Shown piece after piece: positions 33,373 to 42,549 of a stretch of 64,000 nt of DNA. The notes below the pieces were generated by a model, which was not told the DNA's origin, made no database searches, and saw nothing but the letters and a program-made list of their open reading frames with translations. Location of the stretch: positions 806,001 to 870,000 of the forward strand of contig CCFG01000017.1 in the NCBI GenBank assembly GCA_000752215.1, written 5' to 3'. The position numbers and the translations under genes are program-made. Numbering within the stretch: the first letter of the stretch is position 1; each line of letters begins with the position of its first letter. The stretch is from a bacterium MS4. Lineage in GTDB: Bacteria > Bacillota > Clostridia > Oscillospirales > Acutalibacteraceae.

Positions 33373-34584
33373 TCAAAGGAACGACGGGTATTCCCCGTCA
33401 TGGACAATCCTGCGGTATTTTTCCGGGTCCGTATCCCCCTCGGTGGAAAACAGCAGCACCCGGGAATTTTTGTCCAGCCCGAGGTCCCTTCGCAGGTCCT
33501 TCAAGCTCTCGCGCTCCATGACCGCGCAAAGCAAGCCCATGGTCACCGCGCCGGATTCCCCCGAAATTATCTGGGGGTCCCCCCTGAGCGGCGCGCCCAG
33601 AGTGCGCATCCCCTTCGCCGTGATTTCATCGGAGCAGGAAACAAAGTAAGCGCTGTGGTTTTTCAGGATATCCCAGCCGATGGCGTTGGGTTCACCGCAG
33701 GCGAGCCCCGCCATAATGGTTTCCATGTCCCCCCGGACGGCGCGGATCTGTCCGTCGCCCACGGCGGCGGAGCGGTAAATACAGTCGGCGGCGTCCGGTT
33801 CCACAATCACCGTAACCGGGCAATTCCCCGGAAACAGGTTTGCAAAGTATCCCTGCACTGCGGCGGCGAGGGACCCCACCCCGGCCTGAATAAAAATGTG
33901 GGTCGGGCGTTCCACGCCGAACCCTTTCAGCTGCGCGGCGGCTTCCGAAGCCATGGTGCCGTACCCCTGCATAATCCATGCCGGAATTTCCTCGTAGCCT
34001 TCCCACGCGGTGTCCTGAATCACCACGCTGTTCGGCGTCTTTGCGCTCTGCGCGGCCGCGATGCGGACGCATTCGTCGTAGTTCGCGTCCTCTATCGTCG
34101 CTGCGGCGCCCTCTTTCCGGATGTTTTCCAGCCGGACCGGAGAAGACCCTTTGGGCATAAACACAACCGACTTCTGGCCGAGCCGGTTGGCCGACCAGGC
34201 CACGCCGCGCCCGTGGTTCCCGTCGGTGGCGGTAAAGAAGGTAAAGCTTCCGAATTCCTCCTTCAGCTTTTGGGAAATCAGCACCTCATACGGCAGCTCC
34301 GAAACATCCTTTTTCAGCCTCTGCGCGATAAACCGGCCCATGGCGTAGGAGCCGCCCAGCACTTTAAAGGCGTTCAAGCCGAAGCGGCAGGATTCATCCT
34401 TGATATAAATTCCGCCTAGTCCAAGCCGCAGTGCCATATGGGTAAGCGGCGCCAGCGGCGTGGGGGCATACTGCGGGAAGCTCCTGTGGAAGGCGGCTGC
34501 CTTTTCCACATTCTGCAGGGACATGACCTGCAGATAACTGTGGTCCGTTTTGGGAATCCGGTTGGGAACCCATCTGATACTCAT
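33373..34584 (-). CDS. dpaL: Diaminopropionate ammonia-lyase
   Basis: A 403-aa fold-type II PLP enzyme that converts 2,3-diaminopropionate to pyruvate and ammonia. The PLP-lysine motif is GLNAFKVLGGSYA (Lys74). The GNHGRGVAW block and the later GGLTVR-like glycine loop region fit the DpaL/YgeX family. The start ATG is preceded by AGGAGGT, with a hairpin just upstream in the leader. It is transcribed with the YgeY-like gene from a promoter at 34676-34704. Confidence 0.93.
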   Translation of the reverse strand: MSIRWVPNRIPKTDHSYLQVMSLQNVEKAAAFHRSFPQYAPTPLAPLTHMALRLGLGGIYIKDESCRFGLNAFKVLGGSYAMGRFIAQRLKKDVSELPYEVLISQKLKEEFGSFTFFTATDGNHGRGVAWSANRLGQKSVVFMPKGSSPVRLENIRKEGAAATIEDANYDECVRIAAAQSAKTPNSVVIQDTAWEGYEEIPAWIMQGYGTMASEAAAQLKGFGVERPTHIFIQAGVGSLAAAVQGYFANLFPGNCPVTVIVEPDAADCIYRSAAVGDGQIRAVRGDMETIMAGLACGEPNAIGWDILKNHSAYFVSCSDEITAKGMRTLGAPLRGDPQIISGESGAVTMGLLCAVMERESLKDLRRDLGLDKNSRVLLFSTEGDTDPEKYRRIVHDGEYPSFL

Positions 34585-34606
34585 ATCAATACCTCCTGAA
34601 AAGCAA

Positions 34607-34632
34607 AATGCGGCCGCCGTAGCGACCGCATT
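34607..34632 (-). terminator. Leader hairpin between dpaL promoter and start
   Basis: AATGCGG-C-CGC pairs with GCG-A-CCGCATT, and on the minus strand it is followed by TTGCTTTTC and then the dpaL ribosome-binding site. It lies downstream of the predicted dpaL start of transcription, so it could act as an attenuator or RNA-stability element rather than ending the sppA-RDD unit. Confidence 0.45.
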
Positions 34633-34675
34633 GCCGTTTTACTCACAAAGACCGATGTCTGTTCTGTATAGTTTT

Positions 34676-34704
34676 ATTATAAGGCAGAACTCCCGGAATG
34701 TCAT
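34676..34704 (-). promoter_or_regulatory. Promoter of the dpaL-ygeY unit
   Basis: -35 ATGACA (34699-34704), 17-bp spacer, -10 TATAAT (34676-34681). Transcription would start near 34669, leaving a leader of about 85 nt. Confidence 0.65.
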
Positions 34705-34739
34705 GCCGTTTTGAAAATTTATCACAGAAAGGGGCTGCA

Positions 34740-35387
34740 TCATTCCTGTGGGTCATCGGCCGGGCCGTCGGCGCCCCCCTGCCCGCTGTCCGTACTCCCG
34801 TCATCCGCGGGGTTCCGTTCCGGCTCGGCGGGCGTCTGCTGCGGCATCGGGGCCACGGGCGGCACGGGCTGCCCGTAATACGGCATATACGCGGGCATGG
34901 GCTGATACGCCCGCCTGGGGGGCAGCTGCATGCATTTGCAGACATAGATCACTTTGGTGTCGCAGATCATGTCGTGCAGGCCGCGTTTTTCATTATTTAA
35001 TCCCACCAGGATATAGCCGACAAACAGCAGGGAGGACAGATATCGCCCGATGGTTTCCCTGTAAAGGACGTTCAGCAGGGTGAGCGGCTCGCCGTTAACG
35101 GAAACGACCCGAAGGTTCATCAGTCGTTTCCCCACGGTCGCGCCCGTCTGATAGGTCAAAATCACAAAATAGGCGGATGCGGCCAGATACAGCAGAATGT
35201 CCAGCAGGCTGAACCGGAACAGCAGGGCGCTGGTCAGGAAATTGTCCAGGTGACTGAGCCGCACGAAAAACATGGGAATCTTCACGATCAGCAGCATCGT
35301 TCCCACAAGCAGCATATCGATGAGGTACGCCGCCAGGCGGACGAAAAATCCGCCGCAGGCCGGGTTGTTATTTTCCTGTGGCTGCAT
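34740..35387 (-). CDS. RDD-family membrane protein
   Basis: A 215-aa protein with an RDD domain (about 10-145): FFVRLAAYLIDMLL opens the domain, followed by three to four membrane segments and TVGKRLMNLRVV. The C-terminal 65 residues are a proline-, tyrosine- and acid-rich cytoplasmic or exported tail. RDD proteins are membrane proteins of mixed and mostly unknown function; some act in ion transport. The first 20 bp overlap the sppA 3' end, so it is coupled to sppA. Confidence 0.85.
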   Translation of the reverse strand: MQPQENNNPACGGFFVRLAAYLIDMLLVGTMLLIVKIPMFFVRLSHLDNFLTSALLFRFSLLDILLYLAASAYFVILTYQTGATVGKRLMNLRVVSVNGEPLTLLNVLYRETIGRYLSSLLFVGYILVGLNNEKRGLHDMICDTKVIYVCKCMQLPPRRAYQPMPAYMPYYGQPVPPVAPMPQQTPAEPERNPADDGSTDSGQGGADGPADDPQE

Positions 35388-36363
35388 AATACATCGGCAC
35401 CCCGCTCTCCTGTGATTGTAGGAATTCCTTCACCTTATCCACATCGGTGCTGGTATAGCTTTTCGCCATGGAAAACAGGGAACTCAAAGCAAGCTCGCTG
35501 TTTTTCGGTGTAAAAAAGGCCACGTTTTCCCCAAGTTCTTTTTCCATCTGGGATTGCGTATCCTCATAGTTCTGTATGCCGTCGATCAGCTTGAGGTCAA
35601 GCGCCTGCTGCGCCGTATAGATGCGTCCGTCCGCGATCGGCTTGACCGTCTCCACGCTCATGTTCCGGCCCTGCGCGACGATCCCCACAAACTGCTCGTA
35701 GGATTCGTCCACCAGACTCTGAAAAATCTTCTTCTGCTCCTGTGTCACGTCCACGCCCGGATTGCCCATGGATTTGTTCGGCCCGCTGGTAAACAGGATG
35801 GTATCCACGCCGAGCTTATCCATCAGCCCCTTGTAGTTGGACAGCGACAGGATCACGCCGATGGAACCCGTCCAGGTGTTCCGGTTCGCATAGATTTTAT
35901 CCGAAGCCATGGAAACATAATATCCGCCGGAGCAGGCTTCGTTGGCCATATAGGTCCAGACCGGGCGGCCGGTGTCCTTTTTATACTCCAGCAGCCGCTG
36001 GTACAGCTCATCCGTTTCGTACACGCTTCCGCCCGGCGTGTTGACATAGAGCAGGATGCCCCTGTTCTCCCCGGACTGCTGGTACTGGTCGATCAGGCTG
36101 AGCGTCTTTTCATGGTCGTACCCTTCCGTCGGGAACAGAGACGACGAAGAGGCCGACTTCATGATCGTGCCGTCCACCTTGACCACCCCGACAAACGGCT
36201 CGAACGGAAGCGTCACCTTTGAGCCGACGGAATCCAGCAGGCTTTCGGCAAGCGCCTTTTTGCTCTGGTTGTCCGCGGCGTTTTTGACCAGCAAATTGGC
36301 GCCGCATACGAAGACGAAGACCAATGCCGCCGCAACCAATCCCGCGATCTGCTTTTTGTTCAT
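35368..36363 (-). CDS. sppA: Signal peptide peptidase SppA (S49)
   Basis: A 331-aa membrane-anchored serine protease that degrades cleaved signal peptides. One N-terminal membrane segment (about 6-25) is followed by the S49 domain. The nucleophile is Ser145 in NEACSGGYYVSM, and the general base is Lys197 in TSGPNKSMG, aligning with Ser147/Lys199 of the Bacillus subtilis enzyme. It is the short, single-domain Gram-positive form. The promoter upstream overlaps an inverted repeat. Confidence 0.94.
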   Translation of the reverse strand: MNKKQIAGLVAAALVFVFVCGANLLVKNAADNQSKKALAESLLDSVGSKVTLPFEPFVGVVKVDGTIMKSASSSSLFPTEGYDHEKTLSLIDQYQQSGENRGILLYVNTPGGSVYETDELYQRLLEYKKDTGRPVWTYMANEACSGGYYVSMASDKIYANRNTWTGSIGVILSLSNYKGLMDKLGVDTILFTSGPNKSMGNPGVDVTQEQKKIFQSLVDESYEQFVGIVAQGRNMSVETVKPIADGRIYTAQQALDLKLIDGIQNYEDTQSQMEKELGENVAFFTPKNSELALSSLFSMAKSYTSTDVDKVKEFLQSQESGVPMYYAATGK

Positions 36364-36435
36364 TTTCCCTTTCTCCTTTTCTCCGCTTTGCGGAGCCCTC
36401 GATTAAAATGATTCTGCAAACTGTACTAATCAGTT

Positions 36436-36474
36436 AATACAATTGATTGTATTCTCCCCCCGCATATTTGTCAA
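36436..36474 (-). promoter_or_regulatory. sppA promoter overlapped by an inverted repeat
   Basis: -35 TTGACA (36469-36474), 17-bp spacer, -10 TACAAT (36446-36451). The -10 lies inside AATACAAT-TG-ATTGTATT (36436-36453), a perfect 8-bp inverted repeat very like the one before glpK. A repressor bound there would block the promoter. Confidence 0.6.
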
Positions 36475-36502
36475 GTATTTCCCCCTAACATCCTTTAAAT
36501 GG

Positions 36503-36537
36503 TAAAAACAGCGGCCCGCCGACAACGGAACCGCTGC
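36503..36537 (-). terminator. Terminator of the YtfQ-type operon
   Basis: CAGCGG (36509-36514) pairs with CCGCTG (36531-36536), extended by inner GC pairs, with TTTTTACC following on the minus strand. It lies about 30 bp past the tandem binding-protein gene. Confidence 0.7.
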
Positions 36538-36565
36538 TTCAAGTATATTCCCGGAAAGGCCGGTT

Positions 36566-38428
36566 TCAGTACTTCCTGCTCTGAATGGTTTCCTCCGTAT
36601 TTTCTTTGGTAAAGACCTTTTCGTCGGTGATGATCCGCAAGGGAAGCTCCTTGCCGGACATCAGGTCGGTGATCGCTTTCATCAGCTGCGGGCCGAGCAG
36701 GGGGTTGCACTCCACCACGCAGTTCATTTTTCCTTTCAGAATGGCGTTCAGCGCGTTCTTGGTACCGTCGATGGAAATGATTTTTACGTCCTTTCCGGGA
36801 GCGATCCCGTTTTTCTCCAGCGCCTCCGCCGCGCCGAGCGCCATATCGTCGTTGTGGGCGTAGACCACGTCGATATCCCATTTATGGTTTTTCAGGTATT
36901 CCTCCACAATCCGCTTTCCGCCGTCGTAGGTAAAGTCCCCGCTGCGCGAATAAACGATCTGATACCCGGAATATTCCTTCAAAATCTCCTCAAAGCCGAC
37001 GGTCCGCTCCACGGCGGGCGATGCACCCACCGTCCCCTGAAGCTCCATAATGCGGACACCGCCCTTTTTTCCGCCGGAGGGAACGTTTTGCGCAATCCAG
37101 CGCATGGCGCGCCGGCCCTCCTCCACGAAATCGGCCCCGATAAAGGTCAGGAACATGTCGTCGTCCTTCACCGTGATTTCACGGTCGGACAAAATGACGG
37201 GGATTCCGGCCTCCTTCGCTTCCCGCAGCACCTCGTCCCAGCCACTGTCGATCACAGGGGAAAGCACGATCGCGTCCACCTTCATGGCGATAAATTTCCG
37301 GAGCGCCTGTATCTGCCGCTGCTGCGACTGGTCGGCGTTCTCATAAAAAAGCTGGATTCCGAATTCCTTTGCCGCGGACTGGATGGATTCCGTATTAGCA
37401 AGGCGCCACGCGCTTTCCGTCCCCACCTGCGCGTAGCCCACGCGGATGGTCTGCGGAGGGGTGGTCTGCGGCTTGTTCAGGTTTTCCACAAACGCGTCCA
37501 CATTTTCTTTAGTCACCTTATGGCTGTGCAGGATTTCCTGCTTCGGCACACCGGCCACATTCTGGAGGATATCCAGGGAAAACTGAATCGCCTCCCGCCC
37601 GCCGGTGGGGCAGGTGATGGTCTCGTCGATCATGCCCTTCCTGACCAGCCCGATCCCGTCGTTTTCCCCGGTAAAGCCATCCACCCCGATAATCCGGATA
37701 TTTTTCAGCCCCAGCTTTTCGATGGCGCGGCAGGCTCCTAAGGCCATGTAATCGTTGTGCGCGAAAATGACCCGCACCCCGTTCAGCTTTTCCTTATTTG
37801 CCAGCAGATAGTCCTCCGTGCTGTCCCGCGATTCGTTCTCAATGGAAATTTTGCGGATGTTGAGCTGGCGGTATGGCTTCAGAAAGCTCTGGAAGCCCTC
37901 GCTGCGCTCCGCGCTCGTCTGGGAGCCCGTGCTTCCGCAGATTTCCAGCACTCCGCCCGGAATCCCGTCGAGCATACGCAGCACGGACTCCCCCGCCTGT
38001 TTGCCGATGCTGCGGTTGTCCGGCCCGATGAACAGGGAATAATCGTAGCCCTCCACTACGCGGTCCATCACGATGACCGGGATCGATTTGTACACGCCGC
38101 TGACCACAGGGGTGATCTTTTTCACATCGCAGGGCGATACGATCAGCAGATCGACCCCGCACGCGAGCAGCCGCCGGATATCCGCGATCTGCTTGTCGCT
38201 GTTCTGCGTGGCGTCCGTAAAAATCAGCCGGACGCCGGGATGCTTCGCGGCTTCCTCCTTCAGCTCCCTGATGAGCGCCAGCCGCCACGATTCCCTCATG
38301 TTCGCCTGGGAAACCCCGATCAGGTATTCCACCTTCTCCGGCTCCTGCCGGCTGCAGCCGGGGAACAGGGAAAGCAGAACCGCGGCGCAGAGCAGCGCCG
38401 CAAGAAAGCCTCGCATCCGTTTTCTCAT
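36566..38428 (-). CDS. Lipoprotein with two tandem sugar-binding domains
   Basis: A 620-aa protein. The signal peptide ends at the lipobox FPGC near residue 25. Two complete type I periplasmic-binding (Peripla_BP_4) domains follow: domain 1 at about 35-305 (LIGVSQANMRESWR to TGGREAIQFSLDI) and domain 2 at about 325-610 (RVGYAQVGTESAWR, ELQGTVGASPAVER, YAHNDDMALGAAEAL). Domain 2 closely resembles YtfQ. The ATG at 38426-38428 has AAAGG upstream; a GTG five codons earlier overlaps the regulator stop. Placed after the kinase and regulator genes, it is more likely an accessory sensor for the kinase than the main transport receptor. Confidence 0.85.
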   Translation of the reverse strand: MRKRMRGFLAALLCAAVLLSLFPGCSRQEPEKVEYLIGVSQANMRESWRLALIRELKEEAAKHPGVRLIFTDATQNSDKQIADIRRLLACGVDLLIVSPCDVKKITPVVSGVYKSIPVIVMDRVVEGYDYSLFIGPDNRSIGKQAGESVLRMLDGIPGGVLEICGSTGSQTSAERSEGFQSFLKPYRQLNIRKISIENESRDSTEDYLLANKEKLNGVRVIFAHNDYMALGACRAIEKLGLKNIRIIGVDGFTGENDGIGLVRKGMIDETITCPTGGREAIQFSLDILQNVAGVPKQEILHSHKVTKENVDAFVENLNKPQTTPPQTIRVGYAQVGTESAWRLANTESIQSAAKEFGIQLFYENADQSQQRQIQALRKFIAMKVDAIVLSPVIDSGWDEVLREAKEAGIPVILSDREITVKDDDMFLTFIGADFVEEGRRAMRWIAQNVPSGGKKGGVRIMELQGTVGASPAVERTVGFEEILKEYSGYQIVYSRSGDFTYDGGKRIVEEYLKNHKWDIDVVYAHNDDMALGAAEALEKNGIAPGKDVKIISIDGTKNALNAILKGKMNCVVECNPLLGPQLMKAITDLMSGKELPLRIITDEKVFTKENTEETIQSRKY

Positions 38429-38439
38429 TTCCCTTTCCC

Positions 38440-39657
38440 TCACATTGCCACAGATATTTTACTCTGTCCGTTCTTCCGGTACTCCGCCGGAGAAACACCG
38501 AGCACCTTTTTAAAGGCACTGCTGAAATAGTGCTGGCTGGAGTATCCCGTCAGCTCGGCGATTTCATAAATCTTCATTTCCTCGTTGGAAAGCAGCTCGA
38601 TCGCCTTGCGGATACGGGCGCGGGTCACGTAATCCACAAAGGTGATCCCCATGGAATGGCGGAAAACGCGGCTCAGATGCTGAGGGGACACATGGAACGC
38701 GCAGGCAGCGTCCTGAAGCGAAAATTCCTCGCTTTTATAATTTTCGTCGATATAATTCTGAACGTCCTTGATCAGCTGAGGGACCTCCATCAGCTCATAA
38801 AACCGGCTAAGGGCATGTTCATATTCCACGGGTATTTCCCGCCGGCCGTTTCCCTCCGCCTGAACCAGCGTCGCCCGCACGGGCAGATGCTGCTCCAGCA
38901 GGCGGCGAAGCTGTTTTACCGTGTCCTGCCAGGCATCCTGCGGCTGACAGGAGGAAATCATCACCAGATTCCCCGCCGGATTGCGGAAAAGGGCGACCGG
39001 GCAAAACGGCTGGAAAAGCTCCCGCGCAATATTTTCCGCCGCGTAATAAAGCAGGTCGTCGTTCCAGTCCCCGCCGATTTCCATATTGTTTTTATAGTCC
39101 AGCCCGGCGATGACGACGCCGAACGCTTCCGGGAATTTCAATTCCAGAAAGCTGACCCGCTCGTCGATTTCCTCTTCACAGAAATGGCCGCCGAGCCAGT
39201 CATTTAAAAAATTCTCCGTCAGCTTCGCCTTGTTTTTTTCAAGGAGCACTTTTGCCCATTCCAGGTATTTCGTCTGCTCCCGGCTCCTTTTCAGCTCTTC
39301 CTTGGCACGGTCCAGCGACTGATAAAACACATCCTCCATGATCGGCTTCAATAGGTAATCGTAAACGCCCAGCCGCAGCGCGCTCTGGACATACTGAAAA
39401 TCGTCGTAACCGGTGATGATGATGACGAGCGCGTCCTTTAAAACGCCCTTCAGCTTTTCAATAAACTGGATGCCGTTCAGAAACGGCATGTTGATATCGA
39501 CGAACAGCAGGTCGGGCGCAAATTTTTCCGCAAGCTCCAGTGCGGTCTCCCCGTCCTCCGCCTGCGCCGCCACCTGCATTTCCCGATCCTGCTTCAAAAG
39601 TCCGGCGATCCCTCTGCGGATGATCTCTTCATCGTCCGCGATCAGCACCTTATACAT
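38440..39657 (-). CDS. YesN-type response regulator (receiver plus AraC)
   Basis: A 405-aa regulator. The receiver domain (1-120) has DDEEIIRRG, the phospho-acceptor Asp in LLFVDINMPFLNG and Lys in YLLKPIMED. A linker of about 180 residues precedes the AraC DNA-binding domain (about 300-400), ending SAFKKVLGVSPAEYRK. It is 17 bp after its cognate kinase and in the furanose transporter operon, so it probably activates that operon when sugar is present. Confidence 0.93.
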   Translation of the reverse strand: MYKVLIADDEEIIRRGIAGLLKQDREMQVAAQAEDGETALELAEKFAPDLLFVDINMPFLNGIQFIEKLKGVLKDALVIIITGYDDFQYVQSALRLGVYDYLLKPIMEDVFYQSLDRAKEELKRSREQTKYLEWAKVLLEKNKAKLTENFLNDWLGGHFCEEEIDERVSFLELKFPEAFGVVIAGLDYKNNMEIGGDWNDDLLYYAAENIARELFQPFCPVALFRNPAGNLVMISSCQPQDAWQDTVKQLRRLLEQHLPVRATLVQAEGNGRREIPVEYEHALSRFYELMEVPQLIKDVQNYIDENYKSEEFSLQDAACAFHVSPQHLSRVFRHSMGITFVDYVTRARIRKAIELLSNEEMKIYEIAELTGYSSQHYFSSAFKKVLGVSPAEYRKNGQSKISVAM

Positions 39658-39674
39658 ATCTCCTCTCCTTTCGC

Positions 39675-41462
39675 TCAGCTGTCGTCATCCGCCGGAAGGA
39701 TCACCGTCACCGTGGTCTCCTCGCCCTCCCGGCTCTCTATGGAGATTCCGTACTCCTTTCCGTAGCATAGCTGGATTCTTTCCTGAATGTAAAAGAGGCC
39801 GAAGCTCTGTTTCTGGTCCAGCTCCGTATGGTTGTTCAGCTGATGGTTCAGCAGCTCCAGCCGGTCGGCGGGAATCCCCGCGCCGTCGTCGTGAACCCTG
39901 AAAACCACCAGATTCCCCTTCCTGTGCGCGGTCACCGCAATGGTGCCGCCCCCGCGCTTTTCCTTGACGCCGTGATAGATGGCGTTTTCCACCAGAGGCT
40001 GCAGAATCAGCTTGGGAACCTTGCAGCCGGCGAGCTTTTCATCCACCTCGATCTGGTAATTCAGCTTATCCTTATAGCGGATTTTCTGAATATACAGATA
40101 ATTGGACACATGGGTGATTTCCTCCCGGATGGTGATCATATCCTTGCCGTGGCTCAGCCCGATACGGAACATGCTGGTCAGCGCATCGACCAGCCGGACG
40201 ATGTCGCTTGCCCCGTAGTCCCTCGCCATCCAGCTGATGGTGTCCAGCGTATTGTACAGAAAATGCGGCTTGATCTGCTCCTGCAGGGATTTCAGCTCGG
40301 CAAACCGCTTGTTCTGCTGCTCCACGTACACCATGCGGATCAGGTTCCCGATCTGGTCGATCATATGGTTGAAGCTCAGTCCCAGCTCGCCGATCTCATC
40401 GTTGTATTTGCTGTTGAAGCGCACCGAAAGGTCGCCGCCCTCCGCCTGCTTCATCAGGGTCTGCAGCTTGAAAATGGGTTTTGTAATGGTTTCGGCCAGC
40501 TCAAAGGAAGAAAACAGCACGAACAGCACCGTAAACAGGATGCATCCGAACAGGATATAAATGATGGTGTTGACGCCCGCCATGACTTCGTCGTTGGAAA
40601 ACACCCCCACCGTGCGCCAGCCGGTGTATTCCGATTTTTCGGAATGAATCTGATAGTTCCCGCCCCGGATATTCGCGGTGACAAACGCGTTTCCGCTGCC
40701 GCCGAGCCAGAGCGGGCTGACGCGGTACACCACGTCGTTGACCGGAGCGTAGACAATACTGTTGTCCGCGTCCGTGACAAACACAAAGCCCTTTTCGCCG
40801 ATGGTGACGCTGTTGATGGACTTTTTGATGATGTCGTGGCGGATATCGAACAGGATCACGCCCAGCACTTCCCCGGTTTTGGGGTCCCTGACCGCCTTGG
40901 TAAGCGAAAAAACGTCGTCCACGCTGTAGTCCTGATTGGTCACGATGTTCCTGCCCGTCGCGTCGCTGATGAGGCGGATCTCCTCCGGGGACTGCTCCGC
41001 CTGACGGTACCAGGACTCGTTGTGAAACGAATCGCGGGAAATCCGGGACATGCCGGTGCTGACATAGAGGTCGTTTTTGGTGGCGATCAGGATTCCGGCG
41101 ATCTCGTCGTGGGAGGAAGCGATATTCTGCAGAAGCTCCCTGATCTGGCCGGTCTGCGTTTTCCACTTTGGGTCTTCCTCCGACTGAAGGTTCCAGAAGT
41201 CGTTGTTTTTCAGCTCAACGGAAATATAATTCGCGGTTTTTTCAATCGTTCCTATGTATACGTCGATGGAGTCGCACACCTGATTGATCGTCTGGGCGGT
41301 GTGATCCATTGCGGTCTGCTGCGCCTGATTGACAAACACAAGGCCGCTGACAATGGAAAAAACAGCAAACGGAATGAGCGCCATAAAAAGATAGGACAGT
41401 ACCATTTTGTTCCGGAACCGGATGTTCAAAAATTTGTCCAATATCTTTCGCAAGACGCTCAC
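39675..41462 (-). CDS. YesM-type sensor histidine kinase
   Basis: A 595-aa kinase. Two membrane segments (about 22-45 and 298-320) enclose a dCache-like extracellular sensor. HAMP follows at about 320-370. The His_kinase motif is QIKPHFLYNTLDTISW, and the ATPase part has LVENAIYHG and DDGAGIP. The outermost start is a GTG at 41462; a TTG at 41453 has the better AGGTGA ribosome-binding site and may be the true start. It is transcribed with the YtfQ-type transporter, its regulator and the tandem binding protein. Confidence 0.93.
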   Translation of the reverse strand: MSVLRKILDKFLNIRFRNKMVLSYLFMALIPFAVFSIVSGLVFVNQAQQTAMDHTAQTINQVCDSIDVYIGTIEKTANYISVELKNNDFWNLQSEEDPKWKTQTGQIRELLQNIASSHDEIAGILIATKNDLYVSTGMSRISRDSFHNESWYRQAEQSPEEIRLISDATGRNIVTNQDYSVDDVFSLTKAVRDPKTGEVLGVILFDIRHDIIKKSINSVTIGEKGFVFVTDADNSIVYAPVNDVVYRVSPLWLGGSGNAFVTANIRGGNYQIHSEKSEYTGWRTVGVFSNDEVMAGVNTIIYILFGCILFTVLFVLFSSFELAETITKPIFKLQTLMKQAEGGDLSVRFNSKYNDEIGELGLSFNHMIDQIGNLIRMVYVEQQNKRFAELKSLQEQIKPHFLYNTLDTISWMARDYGASDIVRLVDALTSMFRIGLSHGKDMITIREEITHVSNYLYIQKIRYKDKLNYQIEVDEKLAGCKVPKLILQPLVENAIYHGVKEKRGGGTIAVTAHRKGNLVVFRVHDDGAGIPADRLELLNHQLNNHTELDQKQSFGLFYIQERIQLCYGKEYGISIESREGEETTVTVILPADDDS

Positions 41463-41544
41463 CTCATCGGCTGCTGATTTTTGAATTGAGAATTGTGTAT
41501 ATTATATAATATTTATGAAAAAATATCAAATTATTTTGCCATAT

Positions 41545-42549
41545 TTATGCGGCTTTTTCCAGCTTTCCATCTTTGATTTTTTCCGACCTACCCGCCAGAA
41601 TGCGCTGAATGACGATGAACAGGCAGAGCAGCGCCGCGCTGAACACCTTCGTCCACCAGGTGTTCAGGTTCTGGTACGTCACAATGGTCTGAATGACGCC
41701 CTGAATCATCACGCCCACGGTGGTGCCGATCACGGTGCCGACGCCGCCGGTCAGCAGTGTGCCGCCGATAACCGCGGAGGAAATCGCGTCCATCTCAAGC
41801 CCCACGTTTTGAAGGGAATAGCCCGCCAGCGTATAAAAGCTGAACACCACGCCCGCCAGCGCCGCACAGAAGCTGCTGATCGCGTAAACCGCCACCTTGG
41901 TTCTCCTCACGGGCAGGCCCATCAGCGAAGCGGACAGCTCGTTGCCGCCCACCGCGTAAACGGTCCTGCCGAACCGGGTGAATTTCAGCACGAACATCGC
42001 CCCGATCAGGACCGCGGCCGCGATAAAGACGTAATAATAGATTTTCGCGCCCGCAAAAACAATTTTGTTCAGCGCCATTTTTTTATAGAAATCGTCTGTG
42101 ATGGGAATGGACTCCGTGCTGATGACGGCGCACAGGCCGCGCATGAAGAACTGCCCCGCCAGCGTGACGATGAACGGCTGAAGCTGATAGGAGTGGATCA
42201 TAAAGCCCATCAGCGCGCCGAACAGAAGGCCGATCAGCAGCACCAGCGGAATCACCACGCCCGCCGGCACCCCGCTTCTGAGCAGAAACGCCGAGAACAC
42301 ACAGGTAAACGCAATGGTAGACGAGATGGAGATGTCGATGCCGCCCGTCAGCAGGACAAATGTGATGCCGATGGAGGCGATCATCATATAGGAGCCGTCA
42401 TTCAGCAGATTGCAGAACGTGGACAGCGAAAGAAATCTGTCGTAGGCGACCGAACCCGCCGTAAAAAGGCCGATAAACAGCAGGGCAGTGACCAGCAGAG
42501 ACATATTCCGTATACGGAATTTTTTTGTTGTTTTTACCGATTCGCTCAT
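41545..42549 (-). CDS. yjfF: Furanose ABC transporter permease YjfF-type
   Basis: A 334-aa CUT2-family permease (BPD_transp_2) with eight to ten membrane segments. The block TGGIDISISSTIAFTCV matches the GGIDLSVG-type signature of the ribose/galactofuranose class. Its ATG overlaps the upstream permease stop by 4 bp. It forms the heterodimeric channel with the YtfT-type permease. Confidence 0.88.
   Translation of the reverse strand: MSESVKTTKKFRIRNMSLLVTALLFIGLFTAGSVAYDRFLSLSTFCNLLNDGSYMMIASIGITFVLLTGGIDISISSTIAFTCVFSAFLLRSGVPAGVVIPLVLLIGLLFGALMGFMIHSYQLQPFIVTLAGQFFMRGLCAVISTESIPITDDFYKKMALNKIVFAGAKIYYYVFIAAAVLIGAMFVLKFTRFGRTVYAVGGNELSASLMGLPVRRTKVAVYAISSFCAALAGVVFSFYTLAGYSLQNVGLEMDAISSAVIGGTLLTGGVGTVIGTTVGVMIQGVIQTIVTYQNLNTWWTKVFSAALLCLFIVIQRILAGRSEKIKDGKLEKAA

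Noticed and set aside
32071-34419. 782-codon open frame on the plus strand
   Set aside because: It lies antisense to the YgeY and DpaL genes, has a biased His/Arg/Gly/Ala composition and no recognisable domain. It results from GC-rich codon use on the other strand.
39828-41477. 549-codon open frame on the plus strand
   Set aside because: Antisense to the YesM-type kinase; composition is His/Asp/Val-rich with no protein-like pattern, and no convincing ribosome-binding site.
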